Assembly: GCF_014203895.1 (NCBI RefSeq)
Contig: NZ_JACHJY010000004.1
Coordinates: 248,001-312,000 of the forward strand
DNA length: 64,000 bases
Reading direction: 5' to 3'
Source: Streptomyces nymphaeiformis
GTDB lineage: Bacteria > Actinomycetota > Actinomycetes > Streptomycetales > Streptomycetaceae
The notes below the pieces were generated by a model that was not told where the DNA came from, ran no database searches, and worked only from the letters and a program-made list of their open reading frames with translations. Each line of letters starts with the position of its first letter. The first letter of the stretch is position 1. The translations under genes were made by a program, and so were the position numbers. Positions 1 through 8,264 of this stretch are shown in pieces.

Positions 1-831
1 GCTGGATTCAGGAACGGACGCGGCCGGGACAACCGCCCCCCGCAACAACAACCGCAGCAGGCGCCGTACGGGTACAACGCGGCCCCGCCGCCGTACCCGC
101 AGCAGCAGTGGCAGCAGCCCCCGCAGGGGCGGCAGCAGCCGACGTACGGAGAGCCGGAGTACTTCGGCGACCCGCACCAGCACCAGCAGCAGCACGCGGC
201 GGCGAACAACCCGGGCCACACCCAGATGTTCAGCGTCGACGACCCGTACGCCCAGGCCGGCGGCTACCAGGCACCCCCCGTCCCCACGGGCCCCCGGCTG
301 CCCTGGAAGCAGCTCCTGAGCGGCATCGTGTTCCGCCCGGCGGACACGTTCCTGCAGATGCGGGACCACGCGGTCTGGGGCCCGGCGCTGATCGTCACGT
401 TCCTCTACGGACTCCTCGCGATCTTCGGCTTCGACCAGGCCCGCGAAGAGGCGCTCAACGCGACGATCTCGACGACGATCCCGTACGTCCTGATGACCGC
501 CCTCGGCTTCGTGCTCGGCGGCCTGATCCTGGGCGCGGTCACGCACACCCTGGCGCGCCAGCTCGGCGGCGACGGGGCCTGGCAGCCCACCGTCGGCCTC
601 TCGATGCTGATCATGTCGATCACGGACGCGCCGCGCCTGGTCTTCGCGCTCTTCCTGGGCGGCGAGAACGGCCTGGTCCAGATCCTCGGCTGGGCGACCT
701 GGCTGGCGGCAGGCGCGCTCCTCACCGTCATGGTGAGCCGCTCCCACGACCTCCCCTGGCCGAAGGCCCTGGGCGCCTCGGCGATCCAGCTGGTGGCCCT
801 GCTGAGCCTGATCAAGCTGGGCACGCTGTGA
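1..831 (+). CDS. Yip1-family membrane protein, missing only its first codon
   Basis: The frame is open from base 1 and reads AGFRNGRGRDNRP, so the start codon probably lies in the three bases before the window. Residues 1-75 are a Gln/Pro/Tyr-rich cytoplasmic tail. From about residue 110 onwards there are four to five hydrophobic helices (for example LIVTFLYGLLAIFGF and LGFVLGGLILGAVT), which fits the Yip1 domain. Yip1 proteins are integral membrane proteins; the bacterial members have no firm role. The gene stands alone, ends at a TGA and is followed 34 bp later by a strong hairpin. Confidence 0.85.
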   Translation, partial: AGFRNGRGRDNRPPQQQPQQAPYGYNAAPPPYPQQQWQQPPQGRQQPTYGEPEYFGDPHQHQQQHAAANNPGHTQMFSVDDPYAQAGGYQAPPVPTGPRLPWKQLLSGIVFRPADTFLQMRDHAVWGPALIVTFLYGLLAIFGFDQAREEALNATISTTIPYVLMTALGFVLGGLILGAVTHTLARQLGGDGAWQPTVGLSMLIMSITDAPRLVFALFLGGENGLVQILGWATWLAAGALLTVMVSRSHDLPWPKALGASAIQLVALLSLIKLGTL

Positions 832-865
832 ACGCCGTACTGACGCACTGACGCACTTGACGCAT

Positions 866-903
866 GAGAAAGGCCCCCGCCGAACCCGGCGGGGGCCTTT
901 CTC
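866..903. terminator. Bidirectional terminator hairpin
   Basis: Two 16-base arms (866-881 and 888-903) pair perfectly around a 6-base loop. The hairpin lies between the convergent Yip1 and phosphoribosyltransferase genes and has A-rich and T-rich edges usable from both sides. Confidence 0.85.
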
Positions 904-919
904 GTGCTCACGGGGTGGC

Positions 920-1417
920 TCAGGCGTCGAGAACCTGGCCCTCGCGCTTCACGACGGGCGGCTCGACCGACCAGGGGAAGTTGATCCACTCGTCGGTCTT
1001 CTTCCACACGTACTCGCACTTCACGAGGGAGTGGGACTTCTCGTAGATGACCGCGGAGCGGACCTCGGCGACGTGGTCGACGCAGAAGTCGTGGACGAGC
1101 TTGAGCGTCTTGCCGGTGTCGGCGACGTCGTCCGTGATCAGGACCTTCTTGTCGGAGAAGTCGATCGCGTCCGGGACGGGCGCCAGCATGACCGGCATCT
1201 CCAGGGTGGTGCCCACCCCGGTGTAGAACTCGACGTTCACGAGGTGGATGTTCTTGCAGTCCAGCGCGTACGCCAGACCGCCGGCGACGAAGACGCCGCC
1301 GCGGGCGATGGAGAGCACGATGTCGGGCTCGTAGCCGTCGTCGGCGATGGTCTGCGCCAGCTCGCGGACGGCGGTGCCGAAGCCCTCGTACGTCAGGTTC
1401 TCGCGTACCTCACTCAT
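920..1417 (-). CDS. Phosphoribosyltransferase, hypoxanthine/xanthine type
   Basis: A 165-aa type I PRTase fold. The PRPP-binding loop is visible as VLITDDVADTGKTL at about residues 91-104: two acidic residues, then the TGKT phosphate loop. An upstream SIARGGVFVAGGLAYAL segment supplies the pyrophosphate loop. The family transfers phosphoribose from PRPP to a purine base in the cytoplasm; which base cannot be read from the sequence. It starts 13 bp after the dCTP deaminase stop, so the two nucleotide-salvage genes probably share a transcript. Confidence 0.88.
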   Translation of the reverse strand: MSEVRENLTYEGFGTAVRELAQTIADDGYEPDIVLSIARGGVFVAGGLAYALDCKNIHLVNVEFYTGVGTTLEMPVMLAPVPDAIDFSDKKVLITDDVADTGKTLKLVHDFCVDHVAEVRSAVIYEKSHSLVKCEYVWKKTDEWINFPWSVEPPVVKREGQVLDA

Positions 1418-1430
1418 GCCTGCGACCGCC

Positions 1431-2006
1431 TCACACCTGGGTCCGATGGAAGTTCATGTAGGAGCGGGAGGCCGTCGGTCCCCGCTGGCCCTGGTACCGC
1501 GAGCCGTACCGCTCGCTCCCGTACGGGAACTCGGCGGGCGAGCTCAGCCGGAACATGCACAGCTGGCCGATCTTCATCCCCGGCCAGAGCTTGATCGGCA
1601 GGGTGGCGAGGTTCGACAGCTCCAGGGTCACGTGCCCCGAGAAACCGGGGTCGATGAACCCGGCGGTCGAGTGCGTGACCAGCCCGAGCCGCCCGAGGGA
1701 GCTCTTCCCCTCCAGCCGCGAGGCGATGTCGTCCGGCAGGGTGATGACCTCGTACGTCGAGGCCAGGACGAACTCGCCCGGGTGCAGGATGAACGCCTCG
1801 TCGCCCTCCGGCTCGACCTCACGCGTCAGGTCGAGCTGCTCGACGGCGGGGTCGATGTGCGGGTAGCGGTGGTTCTCGAACACCCGGAAGAAGCGGTCAA
1901 GCCTCACGTCGATGCTCGAGGGCTGCACCATGGATTCGTCGTACGGGTCGATGCGCACCCGTCCGGCATCGATCTCGGCCCGGATGTCCTTGTCTGAGAG
2001 AAGCAC
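1431..2006 (-). CDS. dcd: dCTP deaminase
   Basis: A 191-aa protein starting [12 protein letters not shown]. It has the Dcd/dUTPase fold signatures: [39 protein letters not shown] (with the conserved SSLGR and the catalytic Glu region AGFIDPG), and a C-terminal lid ending in a basic HRTQV. The enzyme deaminates dCTP to dUTP, feeding dTTP synthesis. The start is a GTG at 2006, preceded by a run of G that acts as the ribosome binding site. The frame stays open 75 bases further upstream, but that extension is low-complexity and unlike the family. Confidence 0.95.
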   Translation of the reverse strand: MLLSDKDIRAEIDAGRVRIDPYDESMVQPSSIDVRLDRFFRVFENHRYPHIDPAVEQLDLTREVEPEGDEAFILHPGEFVLASTYEVITLPDDIASRLEGKSSLGRLGLVTHSTAGFIDPGFSGHVTLELSNLATLPIKLWPGMKIGQLCMFRLSSPAEFPYGSERYGSRYQGQRGPTASRSYMNFHRTQV

Positions 2007-2084
2007 CCCCCCACGATACGCACGATACGCAGAGGGCGCGGACCTGCCCCGATCGGCAGGCACCCGCGCCCGGCACCTCACGGC

Positions 2085-2258
2085 TCAGCGCCGCCCTGCC
2101 TCCACCGGCACCGCATGCCGCAACCGCGCACACCGTGGACACCGGATGAGCCGCCCGGGCCCGATCCGCCCGGCACCGAGCTGCTGAAGCGGGAACGAGG
2201 CGGTACTGAACACATGCCCTTCGGCACAACGGACGACGGTGCGCTCCATCGAAGCCAT
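2085..2258 (-). CDS. Small putative zinc-binding protein, 57 aa
   Basis: The ATG at 2258 follows GGAAGGGACTTG, a good ribosome binding site. The product begins MASMERTVVRCAEGHVFS and contains RCAEGH and later CPRC, a C-x3-H ... C-x2-C arrangement like a short zinc ribbon. Its role is unknown. It lies upstream of dcd on the same strand with a 78-bp gap, so co-transcription is possible. Confidence 0.7.
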   Translation of the reverse strand: MASMERTVVRCAEGHVFSTASFPLQQLGAGRIGPGRLIRCPRCARLRHAVPVEAGRR

Positions 2259-2344
2259 CAAGTCCCTTCCCCTACACGTCTGGTGGACGATCAGCCACAT
2301 TAGGGGATGAAGGGGGCGCCCCCAGCACACGCCACGGCGGGAGC

Positions 2345-2373
2345 TTCGCCTCAAGTGGCGCATGGGGTACAGT
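2345..2373 (+). promoter_or_regulatory. Probable promoter of the tRNA-Gly gene
   Basis: TTCGCC at 2345-2350 and TACAGT at 2368-2373 are 17 bp apart and end 35 bp before the mature tRNA. This is a housekeeping-sigma type pair with a weak -35. Confidence 0.45.
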
Positions 2374-2408
2374 GTGCAACGATGCGGAACGGATCATCCG
2401 TCCGCTGT

Positions 2409-2479
2409 GCGGATGTAGTTTAATGGTAGAACATGAGCTTCCCAAGCTTATAGCGCGGGTTCGATTCCCGTCATCCGCT
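2409..2479 (+). tRNA. tRNA-Gly, anticodon CCC
   Basis: The acceptor arms GCGGATG and CATCCGC pair. The anticodon loop is TTCCCAA, giving anticodon CCC (reads GGG). The T arm has the standard GGTTCGATTCC. No CCA is encoded. The 3' half of this gene is the target sequence that recurs at 4142, 10870 and 21016. This copy is the only complete one in the window, so it is the functional gene. Confidence 0.95.
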
Positions 2480-2485
2480 CGTGAA

Positions 2486-2516
2486 CGAAGGCCCTGGTCG
2501 GAGACCAGGGCCTTCG
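2486..2516 (+). terminator. tRNA-Gly terminator
   Basis: The 14-base arms 2486-2499 and 2503-2516 pair perfectly around GGA. Hairpins of closely similar sequence sit behind every partial tRNA copy downstream, so the terminator was duplicated together with the tRNA 3' end. Confidence 0.85.
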
Positions 2517-2567
2517 TCGTCGTCCAGGACTCTCCGGGCGTCACGCGCCGAGGTCGGCCGGGAGCGG

Positions 2568-3842
2568 TCAGAACTCCAGCACCTCGCGGTCGAGCGGGTA
2601 CCGGGCGCGGTGGGGGCCGTCGTACGGCGAGGGTGTGATCGGCAGGACTCCGGTCGGCTGGAGGCCCAGGTTGTCGTCCCAGATCCGGGGTTCGACGTGG
2701 CCGACGACGCGGAACTTCCGGAAGGTGAACGGCGGGCTGTCGGTCGGGAAGAACTCGGGCGTGGTCATCACCTGGAAGTGCAGGTGCGGCGTGGTCGAGT
2801 TCCCGCTGTTGCCGATCAGGCCCAGGACCCGGCCGGGTTCGACGTGGTCGCCCTCCCGGACCCTGAGCGAGCCGGGCTTCAGGTGGGCGTAGAGCAGGTA
2901 GCGGCCCGGCGCGACCTCCACGGTGACGTGGTTGCCGACGGTCTCGTCGATCGGCGGGACCGGCGGGGTGACGGGCGGCGTGTTGTCCGGGATCCCGTCC
3001 TGGACCTCCACCACCCTGCCGCCGGCCGCCGCCACGACGGGCTGCCGGTAGCTCAGGTAGCTGGTGAGCCGCGCGGGGTCGCCCTCCCAGGTCTGCCCCT
3101 GCTCGCCGACCCGGTACCAGTCGATCGCGAAGCGCTGCGGCACGTAGAAGCGGCCGTTGATCGGACCGAGGCCGCGCCGGTGGTGGGTGTTGCCGCAGCA
3201 CGACTCGCTGGAGTACCAGGTGCCGGGGCGGACCGGCGCGTTCAGGTTCAGCGGCGCGGTGCGGTCGGTCGGGGTGATCTGGACCGTCTCCTCGAACGGG
3301 GAGGCACCGGAGGCGGTGAGGACGGCACCCGAGAGGTGGTGCTCGAGGACCTTGGGCACCCGCTGACCGCGGTCGAGGACCAGGTCGAGCCAGACGACCC
3401 ACTCCTGGGAGCCCGGGATGACGGTCGGCGTCGGCCCCGGGGGCGCCGGCGTGTACCCGTCCGCACCCGGCAGGGGGTCGCCCACCGGGTTGGCGGCATC
3501 GGCCAGCGCCTGCCCGCTCAGCGAGCCCACCACCCGGTGCGTGCGGGCGTCCCGGACCTCGACACGGTCCAGCCGCACCCGTGCGCTGCTGGGCAGCGCG
3601 TTCGTGGTGAGCAGTTCGTACGAGAGGTGCGTCTTGCCGTCCGTGGCGTCGAACGGCGCCGGTTCGGTCATCACCGCCGCCGTCAACGGCGTGAACTGGG
3701 GGCCGGGCACCGGCGTGGCCGCGCCGGTGCCGTATCCGGGTGCCGTCGAAGCCGTCAGCATGCCGACCGCGAGCACGGCGGCGGCGAGCCCGCGACGTAG
3801 CGGGGTGCGGCCGGTGCGGTTGCGAGGGTGGCGCTCTGCCAT
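2568..3842 (-). CDS. Secreted M23-family metallopeptidase
   Basis: A 424-aa protein. The ATG at 3842 follows GGAAGAGCACC; an upstream in-frame ATG lacks such a site. The N-terminus (RNRTGRTPLRRG, then a hydrophobic run) is an export signal with paired arginines. The C-terminal part carries a LytM/M23 domain: an FAIDW segment, VGNHVTVEV, YLLYAHLKPGSL, IGNSGNST, and the zinc ligand motif HLHF near residue 353. M23 enzymes cleave peptidoglycan cross-bridges outside the membrane. The gene sits alone between the intact tRNA-Gly and the first partial tRNA copy. Confidence 0.82.
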   Translation of the reverse strand: MAERHPRNRTGRTPLRRGLAAAVLAVGMLTASTAPGYGTGAATPVPGPQFTPLTAAVMTEPAPFDATDGKTHLSYELLTTNALPSSARVRLDRVEVRDARTHRVVGSLSGQALADAANPVGDPLPGADGYTPAPPGPTPTVIPGSQEWVVWLDLVLDRGQRVPKVLEHHLSGAVLTASGASPFEETVQITPTDRTAPLNLNAPVRPGTWYSSESCCGNTHHRRGLGPINGRFYVPQRFAIDWYRVGEQGQTWEGDPARLTSYLSYRQPVVAAAGGRVVEVQDGIPDNTPPVTPPVPPIDETVGNHVTVEVAPGRYLLYAHLKPGSLRVREGDHVEPGRVLGLIGNSGNSTTPHLHFQVMTTPEFFPTDSPPFTFRKFRVVGHVEPRIWDDNLGLQPTGVLPITPSPYDGPHRARYPLDREVLEF

Positions 3843-4010
3843 GGTGCTCTTCCAGTCGTCGGGTCCGGGACCGTGAAGATCACCGGCACGCCCCGCGCCG
3901 AGGCGCAGGCCCATGTAATCCGGCCGAGCGGCGCTCCCGGCGAACGGCGCCGGAGTCGGGTACCGAACTACACCCGTCCAGCCGCACCGGACCGCCGGGC
4001 GGGAGCCGGC

Positions 4011-4141
4011 ACGTGCCCCATCCGTGCCCTCCAGGGCGGTGAACAGCGGTCACCACGGGTACGAGCAGAGCCTCCCGGCAGGACCCGTGAAGAGACTTGT
4101 CCGCAGGTCAGAGGCCATATGAACGGCCAAAGCAGCGGTGA
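4011..4141 (+). repeat. 131-bp arm preceding partial tRNA-Gly, copy 1
   Basis: This block aligns without gaps to 10739-10869 and 20885-21015, each time ending exactly at a partial tRNA-Gly. It contains GGTGA-N7-TCACC at 4038-4054. Conservation is patchy: strong over the first 45 bp and over a GTCCGCAGGTCAGAGG block. This suits protein-binding sites of a recombination arm better than a gene. Inference only. Confidence 0.7.
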
Positions 4142-4218
4142 TTCCCAAGCTTATGGCGCGGGTTCGATTCCCGTCATCCGCTCTTGAACGAAGCCCCAGG
4201 TCAGAGACCTGGGGCTTC
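4142..4218 (+). repeat. Partial tRNA-Gly 3' end plus terminator (att-like), copy 1
   Basis: 4142-4181 repeats the tRNA-Gly gene from the anticodon loop to the acceptor end, with one base change. 4190-4218 is a 13-bp-stem hairpin equivalent to the tRNA terminator, and weaker similarity runs on to about 4241. The 5' half of the tRNA is absent, so no tRNA is made. This is the classic footprint of integration at a tRNA 3' end. Confidence 0.85.
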
Positions 4219-4235
4219 GCCGTTGTCTAGACCTC

Positions 4236-4442
4236 TTGGGGCCTACTCCCGCACCACCGACGCGGCGCCATAGCGTCGCGCGGGTGCGCCTCTGGCTGGA
4301 GCCTGACGCGCAACCGCGGCAGACCCTGGGGCGGCTCGGCCGGGAGACGCTCGCACGCGCACGGGACTCGGCAGGCCTGGACCGTCTCCCGTCCGAGGTC
4401 AGCCTCCGGGAGGTCCGCCACAGGGCCCATCGCGTGGACTGA
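4236..4442 (+). other. Short open frame of unknown status
   Basis: A 68-aa frame, basic and Arg/Leu rich, follows the partial tRNA terminator and converges on the HTTM gene. It has no recognisable domain and no convincing ribosome binding site. It may be the remnant of a gene cut by the rearrangement that made this junction, or chance. Confidence 0.2.
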
Positions 4443-4449
4443 ACCGCTT

Positions 4450-5631
4450 TTACCCTCCACTCGGAACGGCCTGGTCCTGCGGGGCGGGTAGCTCCGGTCT
4501 TCCCTGGGCGGGTACGGATCCCGATCCTGTGGCCCGGCCGGGTGCCGCCTGCCGCATTCCGGTGCGCCGTGCCGCACGGCGCCACAGTCGGGGCAGGAAG
4601 GCGTAGAAGCGGTCGGGCAGGAACACGGCGTCCGCGATGATCATCGCGCCGGAGAAGAGCGGCAGCCCCATCAGTACGGCGATGCCGATGTGCATCCCGA
4701 GCAGCACGGCAAGAACGGGATACTTGAGCCGGCCGAAGAGTACGAACGGGAAGGCGACCTGGACGAGCACCGTGACGTAGCCGGTGATCGCGATCACCAT
4801 CGGGAAATCGTCCACGAGGTGGGAGAGCGCGGGCCAGGGCTGGAACAGTTCGAGGTTCAGCGCGTAGTGCAGAGCGGTGCCGCCGCCCCAAGTGGAACCC
4901 TGGACCTTGTACAGGCCTGCCGATCCGTAGAGGAAGCAGACCTGTGCGGCGATGACGAAGACGCCGCAGTTGTGCACCACGGTGGTCAAGGTGACGCGGG
5001 CGTGGCGGAGTTCCTGCGCGTACAAGCCCCGCACCGGCTCCGGCACGTCGCCCGCACGAGCCGACTTGAGCCGGTCGCGACGTGCGTCCAGGGACCAGCG
5101 TCGACCGCACGCGGTCAGGACGAGGTACATGGCCATCAGCAGGACCAGGTTGTCGCCCCCGTCCGTCATGAAGATCGACCTCGCGTGGAACGAGATCACC
5201 ACGACGGCGAAGAGGACGGACATGACGCGGGTCCGCCAGCCCAGGATGAACAGTACGGACGTGACGACGGCCATCGCGTAGCAGAACTCGAAATAGGCAG
5301 GGCTGTCGGACAGGACCAGGACGCTGTTCCAGCCCGTCTGCTCGAAGAGCTGCGCCGCCAGCGCAGGCGTCCAAGGGGACTCGGGTCCCCAGATCTCTCC
5401 ACGGTGCGGGAACTCGCGGAGCAGGAAGACCAGGTAGAGCAGCCCGTAGCCGATGCGCAGCACCGAGGCGGCGTACAAGGACACCGGGCGGCCGGTGAGG
5501 AGGGCCCACAGAGCGCTGACCCGGCCGAGGAGCCACTGACGGGCGACACCGACCAGCGAAGTCCCCGGACTCTGGGGGCGTTGTGGTGCGGCTGCCGCAG
5601 AGGAGGGCCGGGAGGGCTGCTCAATTCCCAT
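4450..5631 (-). CDS. HTTM-domain membrane protein
   Basis: A 393-aa integral membrane protein with a horizontally transferred transmembrane (HTTM) domain, the fold shared with vitamin K-dependent gamma-carboxylase. Visible family features are SVLRIGYGLLYLVFLLREF at the first helix, YFEFCYAMAVVTSVLFILGW, and the VHNCGVFVIAAQVCFLYGSAGLYKVQG block. The C-terminal 40 residues are a loose Pro/Ala tail. Its ATG overlaps the end of the upstream DUF5819 gene by 11 bp, so the two are translationally coupled. The substrate is unknown. Confidence 0.85.
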   Translation of the reverse strand: MGIEQPSRPSSAAAAPQRPQSPGTSLVGVARQWLLGRVSALWALLTGRPVSLYAASVLRIGYGLLYLVFLLREFPHRGEIWGPESPWTPALAAQLFEQTGWNSVLVLSDSPAYFEFCYAMAVVTSVLFILGWRTRVMSVLFAVVVISFHARSIFMTDGGDNLVLLMAMYLVLTACGRRWSLDARRDRLKSARAGDVPEPVRGLYAQELRHARVTLTTVVHNCGVFVIAAQVCFLYGSAGLYKVQGSTWGGGTALHYALNLELFQPWPALSHLVDDFPMVIAITGYVTVLVQVAFPFVLFGRLKYPVLAVLLGMHIGIAVLMGLPLFSGAMIIADAVFLPDRFYAFLPRLWRRAARRTGMRQAAPGRATGSGSVPAQGRPELPAPQDQAVPSGG

Positions 5632-6343
5632 GGGGGGTCACCTTCCACCAGGGCAGGAGCCGGTTCTCGGTGGGTACCGGCGGGCGGTTACCGGCGGCTG
5701 TGCCGGGAGCGGCGATGGGCGTCGTGACGACCCGAAGCTGAACGAAGTCGAACGTGTCACCACCGTGGCGGGCGGCGAAGCGGTCCGCGGCGATATTGCG
5801 CAGGTACTTCTGCATCATCACCGCCCGTTCCGAGCGTGCCGTGTCGCTTCCTCCGTGCGTCTCGACATAGGAGCTCCAGGCGCGGCGCAAAAGGTTCTGA
5901 GCCGTGTGGCTCGGAAATGCGTTGTGGTCGACTGCGGCATTGTCCACGGCGGCCAGGTCGAACCAGGGGCTCACTCGTACCGATCCGTCGGAGGCCGTTT
6001 GTGCAGTTCTTGCCAGGACCTTCCGGTTGAAGGAATCGGGGTCCGGTGCGAAAAGTCGCCAATTCTGCTCGAAAAGGGGGTACACCCATCCGTTGACCTG
6101 TGGGCTGTACCGCTTCGATACGGGGTTGGGGGGGGCCACGTGAAGGAACACCATGACGACATGGACCAGCGTGGTCACCAGACACAGGGCCACGGCCGTG
6201 CGCAGCCCCGCTCTCAGCGCCCGGACCCTCATGGGCCGTCTGTCCGGCGGGGTCGCTCTGTCGTGTTCTGGTGGCAGGGGGGCCGGATCGGAACCGCACT
6301 GCTGGAGTTCCTGCACGGCCGCTGTTTCGATTCCGCTCGACAC
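5621..6343 (-). CDS. DUF5819-family single-pass membrane protein
   Basis: A 240-aa protein. A helix at about residues 46-70 (VALCLVTTLVHVVMVFLHV) is followed by an outside domain with the family hallmark FEQNWRLFAPDPDSFN and by AWSSYVETHGG. The start chosen is a GTG at 6343, with GGACAGG nine bases upstream; an ATG at 6400 and one at 6232 are possible alternatives. DUF5819 and HTTM proteins are commonly encoded side by side in actinomycetes and probably form one membrane system of unknown chemistry. Confidence 0.8.
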   Translation of the reverse strand: MSSGIETAAVQELQQCGSDPAPLPPEHDRATPPDRRPMRVRALRAGLRTAVALCLVTTLVHVVMVFLHVAPPNPVSKRYSPQVNGWVYPLFEQNWRLFAPDPDSFNRKVLARTAQTASDGSVRVSPWFDLAAVDNAAVDHNAFPSHTAQNLLRRAWSSYVETHGGSDTARSERAVMMQKYLRNIAADRFAARHGGDTFDFVQLRVVTTPIAAPGTAAGNRPPVPTENRLLPWWKVTPHGN

Positions 6344-6477
6344 CGCCCACCCTGTCCTTCGCGTATGCGCTGCTCGCGCCTGAGTCTCTGCGTCTCTCAC
6401 CGGCGGCGCACGACGGAACCGCTGAGGATTCCGCCGCGCGCCGTCATCCGATGAACGGTCTTGATGCGGCCTGCTGC

Positions 6478-7803
6478 TCAGCCCTCGTGGACCGCGGGCT
6501 TGTCGGCGTAGCCGTAGTTCCCGTCGGCCTGCTCACCGTGGTCGCCGTAGTCACCGTGGTCGCCGTGGTCGCCGTGGTCACCGTGGTCGCCGTGGTCACC
6601 GTGGTCACCGTGCTCCGGCTTGCCGGGCCCCTCGTCGTGCCCCTGCTCCGGCCCACCGTGCTCGGGCTTGCCTCCGTGGTCCGGCCCACCGTGGTCCGGC
6701 CCACCGTGGTCCGGCTGGCCGCCGTTCCCGCCGGCGACGTTCCCGCCGGTGATGGAGCCGCCGGTCGTGTTCCCAGCGCTGTTGCCCGACGTGTTACCGC
6801 CAGTGGTGTTCCCGGCGGTGTTGCCCACGGTGTTCCCGGAGGTGTTGCCCGCGATGTTCCCCGAGGTGCCGCCGCCCACCAGGTTGACGCTGGGCCCGCC
6901 GATGAGGGTGCCGCCGATCAGACCCAGAGTCGTACCCGTCGTCGCCCCGGTGGTCCCTCCGGTCGTCGTCCCCGCCGTCGCGCCGGTCGTCGTACCGGTC
7001 GTCGTACCGGTCGTCGTCCCCGCCGTCGCGCCGGTCGTCGTACCGCCGGTGGCGCACCCGCCGAGGAAGATCCTGTTGTTGTTGAGCGTCACCTCACCGT
7101 TGCGGGCCAGTGCCCGGCCCTCGACGCTCGCCCCCTGGTTCACGAAGATCGAGGTCAGGGCCATGATGGTGCCCACGAAGGTGGAGGTGGTGCCGAGGGT
7201 CGCCGAACTCCCGATCTGCCAGTAGACATTGCACGGCGAAGCACCGTTGGTGAGGAGGATCCTGCTGTTGGATGCCGTCGTCAGGGCTTCGGGGATCTGG
7301 AACACCCAGACCGCGTTGGGGTTTCCTCCGGCGTTCAGGATCAGGTCACCGGTGAGGCCGACACCGGATGTGGCCCTGTGGACGCCGGGAAGCAGCTCCT
7401 GACCCCCGCCGATTCCTGCGGCGAGCGGGAAGTCCGGCGCCTGGCCCGTGAGTTGGCCGGCCGCGTTGTTGTACGCCACGATCAGATCGCTCTTGGCCTG
7501 GGCGGCCGCGGCGTCCGCGGGGTGCACAGCGCCGAGTACCAGGCCGGGCGGGAAGCCGGTGATGGCCGGGTTCGGGTGCGTCCCGAGGTCGTGATCGAGC
7601 ACCGAGTTGCCGGTGTTGGTGACTCCCTGCCCTGCCAGGACGGAGTAGCTGGCGGTCGTGCCCAGAGGTACGGGCGTCGCGATGGCAAGTGCCTGCGTCG
7701 ACGTGACGGCGACCATGGCGGCGGCAACTGCTGTGGCGAGGGCCGAGGCCAGCCCGCCGGACAGAATGCGGCGCTGAGTCGTTCGAGGGATGTGCAGCTT
7801 CAT
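6478..7803 (-). CDS. Secreted ice-binding-like protein (DUF3494) with repeat-rich tail
   Basis: A 441-aa protein. A Sec signal lies at residues 1-40 (LASALATAVAAAMVAVTSTQA). Residues about 45-250 match the DUF3494 ice-binding beta-solenoid: YSVLAGQGVTNTGNSVLDHDLG, GLTGDLILNAGGNPNAVWVFQI, ALTSIFVNQGASVEGRALA and NNRIFLGGC. A Thr/Gly-rich linker, NTSGN/NTAGN-type repeats and a His/Gly/Asp tail (eight HGD-type units) follow. In this family the domain binds ice or acts as an adhesin at the cell surface. There is no LPXTG or membrane anchor at the C-terminus. It is a single gene with a long AT-richer upstream region. Confidence 0.82.
   Translation of the reverse strand: MKLHIPRTTQRRILSGGLASALATAVAAAMVAVTSTQALAIATPVPLGTTASYSVLAGQGVTNTGNSVLDHDLGTHPNPAITGFPPGLVLGAVHPADAAAAQAKSDLIVAYNNAAGQLTGQAPDFPLAAGIGGGQELLPGVHRATSGVGLTGDLILNAGGNPNAVWVFQIPEALTTASNSRILLTNGASPCNVYWQIGSSATLGTTSTFVGTIMALTSIFVNQGASVEGRALARNGEVTLNNNRIFLGGCATGGTTTGATAGTTTGTTTGTTTGATAGTTTGGTTGATTGTTLGLIGGTLIGGPSVNLVGGGTSGNIAGNTSGNTVGNTAGNTTGGNTSGNSAGNTTGGSITGGNVAGGNGGQPDHGGPDHGGPDHGGKPEHGGPEQGHDEGPGKPEHGDHGDHGDHGDHGDHGDHGDYGDHGEQADGNYGYADKPAVHEG
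6532..6612 (-). repeat. 9-bp tandem repeat encoding the HGD tail
   Basis: About eight or nine copies of GTC(A/G)CCGTG, one with a T-to-A change, encode (His-Gly-Asp)n on the minus strand. The near-identity of the copies suggests slippage-driven length variation. Two other repeat families in the same gene (about 6940-7050 and 6780-6870) encode the Thr/Gly and Asn/Gly stretches. Confidence 0.85.
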
Positions 7804-8264
7804 CAAGAGGCCATTTTCTGTGGGGGGGCCATGGCACACGCCGGGCCTACGGATCACCCGGGGTGCCTTCTAGCTGTGGCCGCATATTACGCATGAAAAT
7901 TTGCGCACCCGTACCGGGCGAAACCGAGGAGGGGTGGTGAATATAAAAAGATTCAACGCCGCGGCGCGTGATGAAAATATGTAATTCCGGGCCGCCGACG
8001 ATTCGGAACATCGCCGGATGAGTGAAATTCGATCGGTTCACACGAAGCGGCACCGCACACCTGTCCTGAAACCGACCCCGATGTGAACACTGATGTACGC
8101 CGACTGGGTCGAATCAGGACCGCTGCGGCATGGGCGTGGCGCGCCCGGGGGCGAAAAGCGCAAGGAGGCGCGGCAGCAGCGGCGGGTTCTTCCCGGTGCC
8201 GGCCGCGTGTGGAGGAGCAGCGGTTCCGGGGCATCGTCGCAGCCCGGCGCGTCGCCCTCGGGGT
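7804..8264. other. Gene-free spacer upstream of the ice-binding gene
   Basis: There is no coding frame with support. Stretches at 7885-7980 are clearly richer in A and T than the surroundings (for example ATATAAAAAG and GATGAAAATATG) and probably hold the promoter of the ice-binding gene. No clear -35/-10 pair stands out. A DUF397 partner for the neighbouring DUF5753 regulator is absent here. Confidence 0.5.

Noticed and set aside
2285..3402. A 376-aa minus-strand frame overlapping the tRNA and the peptidase
   Set aside because: It runs through the tRNA-Gly and its terminator and is out of frame with the clearly conserved M23 gene.
4011..4187. A shared reading frame through the 131-bp arms (CPIRALQGGEQRS... 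to GSIPVIRS)
   Set aside because: The frame is open in all three copies without gaps, but it runs into the tRNA fragment. Differences cluster in patches rather than at third codon positions, so DNA sites explain it better.
6532..7050. Repeat arrays that could be taken for a CRISPR
   Set aside because: Units are 9 to 15 bp, contiguous without spacers, in frame within a protein gene, and no cas genes are present.
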